A DNA stretch of 64,000 nt from Cristatella mucedo (lineage: Eukaryota > Bryozoa > Phylactolaemata > Cristatellidae). Shown piece by piece: positions 47,295-57,575 of this stretch. The translations under genes and the position numbers were made by a program. The stretch is from assembly GCA_009760855.2 (NCBI GenBank), contig WPIO01000139.1, positions 800,001 through 864,000 on the forward strand. Direction: 5' to 3'. Numbering within the stretch: position 1 is the stretch's first letter; the number at the start of each line of letters is the position of its first letter. The notes beneath the pieces are model-generated. The model made no database searches. It was not told the origin of the DNA and saw nothing but the letters and a program-made list of their open reading frames with translations.

Positions 47295-47462
47295 AGCACA
47301 ATCTAAGCTTTCATTTTAAGACACTCAACTGTACCTCTGCTTTGATTTCTCCCTGCTCTTCAGCATCTCAAGCTTGCAGCTTCTTTGCTACATGTACTGC
47401 TGAAATTCGCAATAGAATGGCAGTAAAATTTCTCAAATTAAATGGCAATCAAAAGCAAACGG
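47295..47462 (+). mobile_element. L2-A RT fragment
   Basis: + strand residues around CTSALISP and TAEIRNRMAVKFLKLNGN match the L2-A segment just after the YADD motif. A SINE-A follows directly. Confidence 0.65.
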
Positions 47463-47805
47463 TAAGTTTCTCGCTCTTCTCGACCCGAGTCGTGGGTTCG
47501 AGTTAATCAGTGGCTGAAACTTTATTGAAAACTTCAAGCGGTGGCGATAGCCGTGAATGCGGACACTATGTATGCTGCCACTAACCACACTTCCATGCTG
47601 ACCGTGTGCATGTTACACGTAGCCATATAATTCATGTAGTTTATGAAGCATGATACCACTCACCTTTCGATCTTGTTTCCTTTGCAGCAAATGTGAAGCG
47701 CCTAGAAAGAGAGTGAGTTCTCTGAGGGCCCTTTATTAATGTTATTATTATTAAGGCTCTTCTGCGGGTATGTAAATGAGGCTGCAAAATCAGCTAATCG
47801 TACAT
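47463..47805 (+). mobile_element. SINE-A split by an L2-A insertion
   Basis: The head and first body half (GTCGTGGGTTCGAG, GGCGATAGCCGTGAA) end at about 47570. The second half (AAGGCTCTTCTGCGGG ... CTGCAAAATCAGCTAATC) resumes at about 47753. The intervening DNA is an L2-A 3' piece. Confidence 0.8.
47572..47752 (+). mobile_element. L2-A LINE 3' end nested inside SINE-A
   Basis: It carries the L2-A 3' UTR (TATGCTGCCACTAACCACAC, TTTGCAGCAAATGTGAAGCG) and the terminus (AGTGAGTTCTCTGAGGGCCC) with an ATT tail. It is 5'-truncated, as expected for target-primed reverse transcription. Confidence 0.85.
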
Positions 47806-48889
47806 TTTGTTTACAATCTAATCAGGCTAAGCATTGTACCTCCTGCTCGTCTGACTCGAGTCACTTAAACGAGCCTCAAACCGGCCTCAAATAATTTGAA
47901 GACCCTGCCGCTAGTTCGGAGGCGTCAAAGGCTTGAAACTCGCTTCACAGTGATATCGTGACAGACCTGCCTGCAATTTAAATTTGAAAATACTTCAAAA
48001 AACGCACATTTTCTTGCTAAATTTGATGGGTACCTTGTGGGTTATCGCTAAGCTTTTGACATGCTCGTTTGCATCCCAAATAAACATGTAGGTTGACTAG
48101 AAAGCGGTTTAATTTTTTCTTAGGGCGCTATTCAGACACCTTACTATCGTGTCTTATTATTCGCCGCAATAACCTGGAGCTATGCAACTGTACAGAATTT
48201 AGTATAGATTCCCTAGATAGATTTTGTCACAAATAAGAGACAGTCGCTCAATTATCATTCTATTGACCGCAGGGACTGTCGTGCGTACTCAAAATAGGGA
48301 ATTAAACCACCACGACAACAATTCAGGCGAAGTCGACGAAAGTCTACTAATTATCGTTTAGAATGTAGCGAAACAAATCATTTTGTAAGGAACAGTCACG
48401 CTCTGAATTTACGTAAAGGGAATAATGGCACCAAAAAGTCAGGATAAGAGTCGAGGCTAATTTCGGATGAAGGAAGTACATATAGTGTGCTAAATCCTTC
48501 ACCATTCGTGAGTTAAGTAACCTTTATATAAAGTCGAGCTTGTGATAAAAAAATTAAGGCAAACATGTGCACCGTGACAGTTGACTGCGGCTCAGATCTA
48601 TCAGTTTTTGGGCTAATTAATGAGCCAAGACTAAATAGTCGAAGCATTAAAGTGTTTAAAGGGTTTCATGAGCACTAAAACAAGATTTGGGCGCTCACAG
48701 ATGCCTTGGTAAGACAAAGTGTCACTACGTTTTTGTAGTTTGATGGTGCAGAAAGCCGGTAGCCTCGGTTGAGATGACTTACTCTCCGGTTGAGCTCGTT
48801 ATGTCTCTGAATGGTACACATGCACGTACATTTGCATTGTTTGGATCGTTAGTTCAGTTGGTAAGATAGCTGCTAAGATGTATAAACGC
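47806..48889. other. No recognised feature
   Basis: AT-rich. TTAGTTCAGTTGGTAAGATAG at about 48848 resembles a pol III A box, but no B box follows at the right distance. Confidence 0.4.
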
Positions 48890-49030
48890 CGAAGTGGTTT
48901 GGTTCAGCGGGTTAAGGTGCTCGCCCCAACCACGGTCTGGCTAAGGTCGTAAGCTCAAGCCCCAGAGGCATATGTGAAGCGCCTGAATAGAGATTAAGTT
49001 CTCTTAGGGCGCTATACAAATGAAATGCAT
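48890..49030 (+). mobile_element. SINE-B, well-preserved copy
   Basis: A box (TGGTTCAGCGGGTTAAGG), B box (AGCTCAAGCCCC), then the L2-type tail GCGCCTGAATAGAGATTAAG and TAGGGCGCTATACAAATG. Confidence 0.88.
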
Positions 49031-49199
49031 TTAAATGTCTTCTTTAGTTTTACTAAATCGAATGGAGAAAATTGTGTGGCGCAGAGTGTGGCTGACGGAC
49101 CAAGCAGGTTAGCAGAGAGCTCTGTGATATCAGAGCTGGCCTCGTGTTTGACGGTGGGACGGAGTTTGGTCAGATTCAGGTGATTGGCTAGCTATTGCA

Positions 49200-50240
49200 G
49201 TAAAATTTTTGCATGGTCTGCCGAGTTTTTCACAGCAGGACTGTTCCTGGGAACCTTTGTGGAAGGACAAGCGGCAAATAAAGCCACAACAATTGAAAGA
49301 CCAGATGTAATGCCCAATTTCCTTGAGGATCTGAATAGTAGAAGTGCAGGTGTGGAATAGTAATAGTAGAAACAATAATAGAGTTAATAATTCAGGAAGC
49401 AGTTGATGTGCAGTTGACGGCAGAAAAATGCATAGATTTTATTAAGTTACTTGTGTGTTACTCGGACATATTGTCGTACAAAGGTTATGACTTCAAATAT
49501 ACTAATTTAGTCAAGCAAAAGATCAATGCAAGAGGCCATTTATCAATAAATCATAGTGCCGAAACACCTGTAACAGCTCTGCAATTCATGGATGATTATG
49601 TAAAACGAGCGCTCGTGGAAAATCCTCCAGCCTTTAGACCTCTACAGTGGCATCAGCTAAGGACATAGAAAGTACTGACAGATGCTCCGTTACTAAGTAT
49701 TGGAGAGACTCTGGATACCATTGCAGGTGCCGTATGGTTGTAGGCTTTCTATTTTAAATCTGGGATTTGTTAATTGAAAATGGCCAAAATAGATAAACGG
49801 CTTTGCCACTAGGAAATGGGCTATGGCGGTTCAGGGTTAGGTCGGTAGCCTTGTGCAATGCACCTGCGACCTTTGATAGGCTTATGGAGAGACCTTAGAA
49901 GTAAAGTACAGAGTAGTCTAGAGTGGAACTACGGTTCTCTTAGGAAGGAACTGTTATAGATCGCACCGGTTCTGGGTATTTCCGATCGATACCCTATAGG
50001 GCTCGCGATGCGATGTTTTTCATGATGCAGCCTCAAAATGGGTGAGAGCGTAGTAGGAGACCGAAAGGAAAAACACCTAAGTAAGCTGGCTGGAACACTA
50101 GATAATAAAAAGCTGCAAGTTGTAGCATAATCATCAGATAAAATAAAAAGCTGTCAGTGCTCTGTGGGTAAACCGGATGCCCAAATTGATGCAAAATGCC
50201 CGACTGGATTTGCACTGCTCTTCTATATCTGCGAGCCTGT
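49200..50240 (+). mobile_element. Ty3/gypsy retrotransposon pol fossil (linker, RT, start of RNase H)
   Basis: Blocks in the order of a gypsy polyprotein appear on +. A protease-RT linker (MPNFLEDLNSRSAGVE, about 49310-49357) is followed by an 86-codon open frame at 49408-49668 (AEKCIDFIKLLVCYSDILSY, then YTNLVKQKIN). Then RT motifs: GETLDTIAGAVW (about 49703), a decayed SGYWQ region, LCNAPATFDRLMER (about 49850-49893), IAPVLG (about 49960), and an RNase H start-like GERVVGDRKEKHLSKLAG (about 50042-50095). The YLDD catalytic box was not found, consistent with deletion between 49893 and 49930. Gag, protease, integrase and LTRs were not seen. The element is long dead. Confidence 0.78.
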
Positions 50241-50634
50241 TAGCACAATAGAATGTCTGCCTTATACGACTTAATGTTTCTTAAGCCCCTTGATGTCTGT
50301 TGGCTAGTCATGCGAATGTCAAAACTCTCAAGCTTCAAGCTCTTCAAGCAGAGCTCTCACCTTTTCGAGACGCCACGGTCAGCCACGTTGTTATCAGACC
50401 CTTTGGGGATACCTCTGTTCATTGTATCAGTCCTGATTAGATACAGCGATATCCGAGTCTCTCTCGTTGCTGGCACTCTGCACTGCAGACAGGGTCTAAG
50501 GCAAGCTTGCCGTGGGCCGTCGTTCCAACTCAAAATGCAGTTGCGTAGATTTACCGTGGGCTAGTGTACACAAGGCGGAACCGCCGCCCCAGTAGGCAGG
50601 CGTGAACGAGGGCTAGCTCCACGGTAGCCCACGA
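50241..50634. other. No recognised feature
   Basis: A 103-codon frame at 50253-50564 (+) follows the gypsy fossil. It has no recognisable domain and may be a decayed continuation. Confidence 0.35.
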
Positions 50635-50780
50635 AGGACGGTGCACGCTCTTCACGAGTGAGGCCGTGGTTTCGAATCTTGCTGTGGGCGATAATTTATT
50701 GACAACTGCAACCGGCGGGGATACCCGTTAAGGCTCGTCTGCCGCCATACAAATGAAGCTGTTTAGTCGGCTAGTATTTT
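50635..50780 (+). mobile_element. SINE-A copy, head diverged
   Basis: B-box region (GTGGTTTCGAATC), body (GGGCGATAATTTATTG, ATACCCGTTAAGGCTCG) and tail (AAGCTGTTTAGTCGGCTAG). Confidence 0.8.
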
Positions 50781-50869
50781 GGTAGAGCCGCGGGTTTGCG
50801 TTTCGAAAGCCCCCCCACCCCACGGAAGAAAGTGTATTGGACGCTGGCTGGCAATTCGATCAGAGCTAT

Positions 50870-52540
50870 CAGGTCAAGGGGACAAGAGCGATAATGCCAA
50901 GGCTTAAAAGGTACGATCCACGTCCGAGGAGCGCGCGTCCGCTAAGGAGAAGAAGAGTCACTGAGTGCTGAGCACCGGGCGAACGCGCTAGCTGCTCGGT
51001 GCAGGACACGAGGGCCAAGCGATGCGACTCGCTGGCAAACTCAGAGAGCATCTACAGCACGGCGCAGCGCTGCGTCTGCATCTGCGTTCACGTGGAGCGA
51101 GCGCTGAATTCGACGCATCTCAATACTCAGGATGACTTCGGTCTCACCTTACCTCCAGCGAAGACGCTGCACGTGCATCGGGAACGCACAACGTGGGCGG
51201 TGCTCGGACGTTGCGGCCAACCGTCAGCTCGCTATGCTGCCATTACGAACTCTGTGGAGGAGCGCATTCAATCAGAGCTGGCTGCACTGCCATTAGAAAT
51301 CAAAGGCAAAAATGCGAGACCGCACGTTGCAGCTAACGAGAACAGCAGAGTGCCGCCGAGCGGCAGCTCCTAGCCGCAGCCACTGAGACGTCGCGTCCGC
51401 GCTCTAGCAGTAGCGTCTGTCCGTGTGAAGCTATCTTACTATTGCCGCCACGCCGACCTGCGTCCCCTCTCGTCCTACCTCCAAGCAGCCGTGGAGTCGC
51501 CAAGCGCTTAGGGGTGGGGTATGTTTAAGCAACTCGCACACGTCACTGCAAAACTCTCTGTTGGACCGACCTCGTCACGACGCAGCTCTGCACGGCTCCA
51601 AGATGGAGGTAGAGGACGAGCTCAGCGAAGCCAGGGCCGAGCTTTCTAAGCGAAAAGCCTGCGGCGGTGGCTCAAAACATGGCGGTCGCTGCGGCAGCGA
51701 AAACGCGATGAGTTGCAACAAACCTAAGCTTCGACAACGATGCGGCAAGCACGCGCACGCGGCCCGGCAGCTCGCTCGAGAGGCGACGGCCGTTCGGCTC
51801 CATTCGCGGCCAGACACAAACGAACGCGGTCGCTGAGCTTGAGTGAGAGCCCGGAAGTGAAGCCGGTGCCGTCGGTCAAGCGCCGCCGCTGGCGGCGCCC
51901 GTATTATCGAGGCGTGGAGCGCTAGCTGCAGGCGAGGTGCCGGCACGACTGGTGGCGGCAGTTTGCGGGGCGCGGTCAAACGCTCACCTCATCCGGTGAG
52001 CGCTAATAAATACCGGGGCGCGCGCTGAGTCAGTTCCTCTCCTCGCTAATGTTGCCGCGGCGGCGGCGGCAACGCCGCCGGCAGCTGTTGCACCAGCCAT
52101 TGGTGGCCTCAAGCGCGCGAGGGCCTGAGCGCTCGCGGCCGCGGAGCTCGCAGATAGCAGTTCGCTCTCTCTAGACCGGATACGCTAAGAAGTCATGACG
52201 CCGGATGTCCGCGCTTCGAGCCTTCTTTCTCGCTATGCGAAGCTGTCCGCAAACGCTTTCTCTGTGGGAAAGCTGAAGCACATTGCACGTGTCGTTTTTG
52301 ACCTACGTGCAATCGCAGACGGTACTGGAGCTGCTCTCGCGCACCCCACACTCTGCAGCCGCGTTCCCGCGAAGGAAGGGCGAAGGTCAGTCGAGCAGGC
52401 CTTGACCTCTCAATGCCCAAATAATGGGGGAGTAGGACCCCCATACGTGGTAGAGAAGGACCCTGCGCAATTGGCCCCTCAGACTTGGGCTCTCGCGATT
52501 TCGCTCCGAGTCGAAGGGTCACTTGGCTCTGAGCCGAGAA
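50870..52540. other. GC/CpG-rich block 5
   Basis: The longest CpG-dense block. It includes (GCGGCG) at 52055-52085 and several overlapping frames, for example 50999-51373, 51561-51836 and 52195-52548 on +. MEVEDELSEARAELSKRK at 51603-51656 looks coiled-coil-like but ends in low complexity. CpG-island promoter function is possible. Confidence 0.4.
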
Positions 52541-52615
52541 CTGAATAGCTCAGTTGGAAAGCTTTAGACTGCCGACTGCCGCTTCGCTCTGGGTTTAAGA
52601 CCTCAAATCTGTCGA
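52540..52615 (+). tRNA. tRNA-like pseudogene or SINE head (degenerate)
   Basis: TAGCTCAGTTGGAAAGC is a good D-arm/A-box sequence. At about 52593 GGGTTTAAGACCTC resembles a decayed T-arm/B box at roughly the right distance. The acceptor stem does not clearly pair, so a functional tRNA is unlikely. Confidence 0.3.
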
Positions 52616-52739
52616 GTGGCTGGCTAAAATGAGCAACTTCGCCGCACAGCTACTGCTACGCCGTTTAGTATGGAAGGGCGAACTTTGTCCTATGAGCACT
52701 ATGCCTACAGCAGAAACCTTCCTACTGTAGCTAGCAGAT

Positions 52740-52905
52740 ATAAACCGTAAATCTTAAACCCTGAATATTAAAACTGTAATTAATTATCCCTAAAAAGCAC
52801 ACTGACCTTGAGCCCTAAATCACAGGCCCTAAATTCTCAATCCTAAATCCTAAAGGCAAAATCCCAATCCCTAAATTCTAAACCATGAATCCCAAACCAT
52901 AAAAA
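52740..52905. repeat. Degenerate CCCTAAA-like heptamer repeat
   Basis: AAACCCTGAA, CCCTAAAAAG, GCCCTAAATC, GCCCTAAATT, ATCCTAAATC, TCCCTAAATT and similar units follow one another on the + strand with variable spacing. They resemble the reverse complement of a TTTAGGG telomere-type repeat, but are much decayed. Confidence 0.6.
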
Positions 52906-52999
52906 GCTATTTTAAAACTTGTTTTACAATATAAATGTATCCCTATATAAATAAATATACATATATATATATATATAAACACAAATGTACATATTGGTG

Positions 53000-53515
53000 T
53001 GTGTGTGTGTGCGCGTGAGTATGTGTGTGTGTGTTCGCGTGAGTATGTGTGTATGTGTGCGTGTGTGCGTGTGTGCGCGTGAGTGTGCGTGTGTGCGTGT
53101 GTGCGTGTGTGCGTGTGTGCGTGTGTGCGTGTGTGCGTGTGTGCGTGTGTGCGTGTGTGCGTGTGTGCGTGTGTGCGTGTGTGCGTGTGTGCGTGTGTGC
53201 GTGTGTGCGTGTGTGCGTGTGTGCGTGTGTGCGTGTGTGCGTGTGTGCGTGTGTGCGTGTGTGCGTGTGTGCGTGTGTGCGTGTGTGCGTGTGTGCGTGT
53301 GTGCGTGTGTGCGTGTGTGCGTGTGTGCGTGTGTGCGTGTGTGCGTGTGTGCGTGTGTGCGTGTGTGCGTGTGTGCGTGTGTGCGTGTGTGCGTGTGTGC
53401 GTGTGTGCGTGTGTGTGCGTGTGTGCGTGTGTGCGTGTGTGCGTGTGTGCGTGTGTGCGTGTGCGCGTGTGCGTGGGTGCGTGGGTGTGTGGGTGTGTTC
53501 GCGCGTGAGTATGTG
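53000..53515. repeat. TG-rich minisatellite, 8-bp unit
   Basis: From about 53070 to 53460 the unit GTGTGTGC repeats with almost no errors (about 48 units), with variant units at both ends and a short (TA)n at 52957-52977. Frames of 140-220 codons in several registers are artefacts. Confidence 0.98.
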
Positions 53516-54239
53516 TATCGCATTTCTTGATTTTCATGGGATATCTTATTTTTTCATGTACAACAATCTACATCTATTCATTCATGAAAATCTGCAGTTG
53601 TTCATTTACTCATGCACGCAAATTTACATTTATTCATGTACTTACACCTAGGTTTCCTATTCAAATACAATCATGTCATTGCATTCTGGTACGCGTTCAT
53701 ACATGTCCAAACCAGGAATTCCGGCCAGAATTTCTCGCGAATCCATTTCCCATAGAGCGGTTGGCCCCAATTTCTCATATTCAGCAATAGAGCTCACTTT
53801 AAATGAGCACCCCTTGTCCACTTAGCCTGCTCGCAGTGCATTGGCCATACAGCTGTCAGGGATTTCATCCCACTATTAGGCTTCACTAACATAAAAAAAT
53901 AACCACCGTGTTTCTTTCTCCGTTCGGTTTTAAGTGAAGTCATTGGTCTCCATGCACAAATTGTCCTTGAACGGCTTTTGTATTGAAATACTAAAAGTCT
54001 CGCGATAGACAGTTATATGAACTGGAAGCACTATTTGATCTATTTTTCTCTGTGCAAGGTAGCATTCCGCTGTTCATATAATGGCTGACGTTATTTACTC
54101 TCCTCGCCATTGTCGGGCCACTCGGAGGTCCAACTACTCTTTGCAGAAAGCCGTAAAATTCTTGCCGCAGAAGTCCTCCGTGATTCTTTTGTCCTCAACT
54201 CTACGGAATAGCTTTCTCGTTTTCAACTCATAGATAAAC
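53516..54239. other. No recognised feature
   Basis: The first 130 bp carry a diverged repeat of TTCATTTA/TTCATGAA motifs. No coding support. Confidence 0.4.
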
Positions 54240-55485
54240 GGCAGTAATGCCGCTCTCTGTAACGCCGCTCGCTGCCGCAGCTACGGGCCGAAAGCCTCCG
54301 CAGCACCTATCAAGCCGCGTCAGCTGCGCCCTATCGCACAGGTCAGCGAGGCTGAGCGCAGACCTGCGGAAGCAGGAACTCACTAATTACGGCGGACGAC
54401 TGTACCCACCCACGCCCCCCCCCCCCGCGGGGAGCCGCCGGAGCAGCTGAGCAAACGCAGCCGAATACTTAAGCGACCGCAGATGTACGTAGCGTAGAGC
54501 GGCGAAAGTCGGTAGCTCGGCGCCCAGAACGGTACGGCGCGGCACGGCGCATTGGATCGCCACCTACAAAGAGAAAAGGCCGGCAGCAAAGAATTCCTAC
54601 CGCCGCCACCGTCGCCGCCGCCGCCGACGACGTGCGGCTGCCGACCGACGACTGGAGGAGGAGGAGGAGGAGGAGGAGGAGGAGGAGGAGGAGAAGCTCG
54701 CATGGCCACCGCGCGACATCTTCCGTTGGCGTCGCTCGGTGGCCCGCAAGGCCTCGACGAGCGCTGGGAGCGCTGCAGCGGCGTCGATGGCCGTCGATGG
54801 CGGGTTTCAGCGCTCAGCCACGAGTGCATCGCCGCTCGCAGCGCTCGCGGTCTTAATCTCTCTGCTTCAGGGTTTCGCCCGCGGCGCTTTGCGGTAGGCC
54901 GCTGCTTAGTACGAGGCGCACAGCTGACCCTGTAATCAGGCGTGCTTATTGGAATGCAAAGACCGGCATCTTTTCTAAGGAAAGGTTCGCGTTGACGGGC
55001 GCCCTGGCTCGCTGGCAGCGACGGTGCTGGCGCTGAGCAGCAGGTGGACCTCGGACGGGCATAGCAGCAGACAAAGAGCGGCCGGCTAAGCGTCCACTTC
55101 TTTGCGCCCGACGCGTCAGTGCTGCCCGGCGGTTGTGCGCTACAAGTCGAATACTGCCGGCCACCATTCGCCGACACGCGTTCGCTTTAGCCATACTTTA
55201 AAAGCTCTCCACTGCGCTAACCACTCTCGGTGATTGACAGCTTGGCAAAAATGTCACGCCTCGTGCAGGGGCAAACCGCAATGCAACGAGCGCCCCCGGC
55301 TAGCTCGAGTGCTAAATGGAGAACTGCGTGTGGCCTTGGGCAGGCTAGTGAGCTGCGAGCCGAGTCAGACGGCTGCCCGAGTGTGCCCGGGAATGCGAAC
55401 AGCGCGACGCCCATATCCGCGGGGCGAGCAGCCCTCGCATGGCGGATGGCCCACAATTCAGACGCCTGCCCAGTGTTTAGCAATA
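54240..55485. other. GC/CpG-rich block 6 with (GGA)n
   Basis: CpG-dense DNA with a (GGA)n run at 54652-54694 and a C-run at 54414-54426. Long frames in many registers (264 codons at 55177-54383 on minus) follow from the composition, with poly-Pro or poly-Gly at the GGA run. No domain seen. Confidence 0.45.
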
Positions 55486-55487
55486 GT

Positions 55488-55552
55488 CAAATGCCTAGAA
55501 AGAGATTAAGTTCTTTGAGGGCGCTATACAAACGTATTTTATTATTAATGCT
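55488..55552 (+). mobile_element. L2-A LINE 3' tail
   Basis: AATGCCTAGAAAGAGATTAAG, then GAGGGCGCTATACAAACG and TTTTATTATTAATG form the L2-A terminus. Confidence 0.88.
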
Positions 55553-55647
55553 ATTTTGTGAATGCCCTCATATCACCACTAACACGAGCAGGTACTAATT
55601 TGCCCACTAGCGAAGGTTTCATGCGTTCCTATACAAAAACTGGGTTA

Positions 55648-56045
55648 TGTTTAGGGCTTTACCGAATGGCTGATTTTCGCTATTCGGCCGAATATGAATA
55701 GCTGACCAAATATTGGGGCCGAATGCGGCGTGTGCACAGAATAGGTCCACCAAAAACATTCAAAAAGTTAAAATGTTTGCACAAGTTGTTGTTAAATTAA
55801 TTTAGTACATAAAATAACTATAAATAGCTGTATGTAATTTTAACTGCATGTAATTTTTGCATCTTTCACCTGTTTGCGTATATTTGAAATCTACACGTTG
55901 TAGCGGCCACACTCCCGTGCACTCATACCCACCGCGGGATTATGTCACGTGACTGCGAGTAGCAGGCTATCCGACCGCGATTATTCTGCTGAATACACAT
56001 TAACTATTCGGCCTACTATTCTTCCTCGAAACACGCGCGAAATGA
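55648..56045. mobile_element. Possible hAT-like non-autonomous element
   Basis: The left edge starts TAGGGCTTTACCGAATGGC, followed by the palindrome ATTCGGCCGAAT inside GCTATTC...GAATAGC. The right part (about 55980-56035) has ATTATTCTGCTGAATAC and CTATTCGGCC. TTCGGCCGAA-rich ends are common in hAT-type MITEs, but I could not define exact inverted termini or a target duplication. Confidence 0.35.
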
Positions 56046-56389
56046 ATGTTTTGTACGTCTGTAGGTACTCCCGTTCCCAAGGATTGTATTTACAAACCTG
56101 AAGGTGCTTCGCAAAGCACTTTTATTTCCCACGGACCGCTGTTATTCGTTTGAGACAACTCTGAATGCTGAACGATAATGGAGGTAGCAATTGGCTGAAA
56201 ATGCTGCTAACACGAATGTATATGCTTAGCATGCACAAACTATGGTGTCGTGTAAATGCATGCGCGGAGAACGTCTATTGGCGAGCGGATGAAACGTGCT
56301 CTTCGCTCTAAGGAAGTGCTAGTTTGAGCCACCACTTTTTCGATTCTTGCCGGTAGAAGGACATGGCGCGTCAGCGATCAGTTATATCA
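56046..56389. other. No recognised feature
   Basis: Nothing supported. Confidence 0.4.
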
Positions 56390-56625
56390 TTACAATTACT
56401 ACTTATGATAATATTAAATTTGAATAGCACCCTCAAAAAAGTAATCTTTTTTCCATGTACTTTGCATAAGCTATAAGGGGAAGCATATCGATATGATCAG
56501 TAGCAGCATGCACAGCATCGGGAAATGACGTAATCATGCGGAGGACCCAGCAAACGCTGCGACACAGGGTACGTTTGTAGATTCTTTTTAAATGTTGCCA
56601 AGTAAGGGAATGAAAGAATTCAGTC
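56390..56625 (-). mobile_element. L2-A LINE 3' fragment
   Basis: Reverse-oriented terminus (GAATAGCACCCTCAAAAAAG, TTTTTTCCATGTACTTTGC) followed by the 3' UTR (GATCAGTAGCAGCATGCACAG) and the last ORF codons (TTCTTTTTAAATGTTGCCAA). Confidence 0.8.
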
Positions 56626-57264
56626 GGGAGGGAAAGCCTGGGCTAATAATATCGAAGTGCGACTTGCTAACTCTGTCTGTCTGTAATATCGCTTGCTCTT
56701 TGGGTTTCCGCGGTCCTTGCACAACCAGCCGGCAGCTAGACAGTCTGGATGGATATGGATGCATAGCCTTTCTGTTCATGTGCTAGGAATGATGCAAGCG
56801 TATCGACGTAGCCAACCGACAGCGGAATGTAATCCTTCGAATGCGCCCCATTTACTCGAAGCGCCGTAACGACTAGGTGCACTCTGGGATCTAATCTCGC
56901 CGTCCGCTATTTTTAGGAATCCTCGGTCTAGGAGCTAATGGCCATTCCTTCATGAGAGTTCTCATAGCGATACTAGTGCACTTTTATGGAGACAGAAGCA
57001 GCGGCTGGGAGCGCCTAGCTTGCTGCTACATGGGCTGTCGCCCGGTCGTTTTTGAAAGTCCTTCGCTGATTCGGCTAATGTAGTATATTGCCTGGCACCC
57101 ACGACAGGAGCGGCGGCGCAGAGCCGGAAGCCTATGGTCTATCCGCAGGCTATTTGCTCGGTTAATGCGAGAAGATTGCGTTCTCTTGCATCACTCTATA
57201 CGTCAAAGTCAAAGTTTGGGAACTTTCTCAGTAACAAGCTGGCAATGAGTCGTGAGAGCCTAGG
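56626..57264. other. No recognised feature
   Basis: Nothing supported; no domain in the 60-85-codon frames. Confidence 0.4.
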
Positions 57265-57422
57265 AAATAATGTACTCTCTCTCTCCCTTCCCGACCGAGG
57301 TCACTGGGTTCAAATCCTGCAGTGGGCGATCCTTTGTTGCTGGCAGCAAGCGATGGTGGTAAGCGTGAAGGCTTTACTGCCGCTATACCAATGAGGCTGT
57401 TAAGTCAGCTAATATTATCACC
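57265..57422 (+). mobile_element. SINE-A copy
   Basis: B box (CTGGGTTCAAATCC), body (GGGCGATCCTTTGTTGC, GCGTGAAGGCTTTACTGCC) and tail (AGGCTGTTAAGTCAGCTAA). The A-box half is replaced by CTCTCTC-rich DNA. Confidence 0.82.
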
Positions 57423-57575
57423 GGAGATTCCACCGCCGGCGACCTTGTTCAGGGAAGGGCCAGTCAAACGTAATAAGGTCTACTAAAAAGAGCTTGTCTC
57501 CTGAAGACCCTATGCCATCACCTCTGTGGTCTTCACTGGCAGACCAACTTAGCCCTTCCATAACCGAGATTCTTA

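Noticed and set aside
52878-53651. 140-220-codon ORFs rich in Thr/His or Val/Cys on both strands
   Set aside because: They are readings of the TG minisatellite in several frames at once.
54383-55177. 264-codon minus ORF with a poly-Pro run
   Set aside because: GC-rich block with open frames in several registers; the Pro run is the GGA repeat; no domain recognised.
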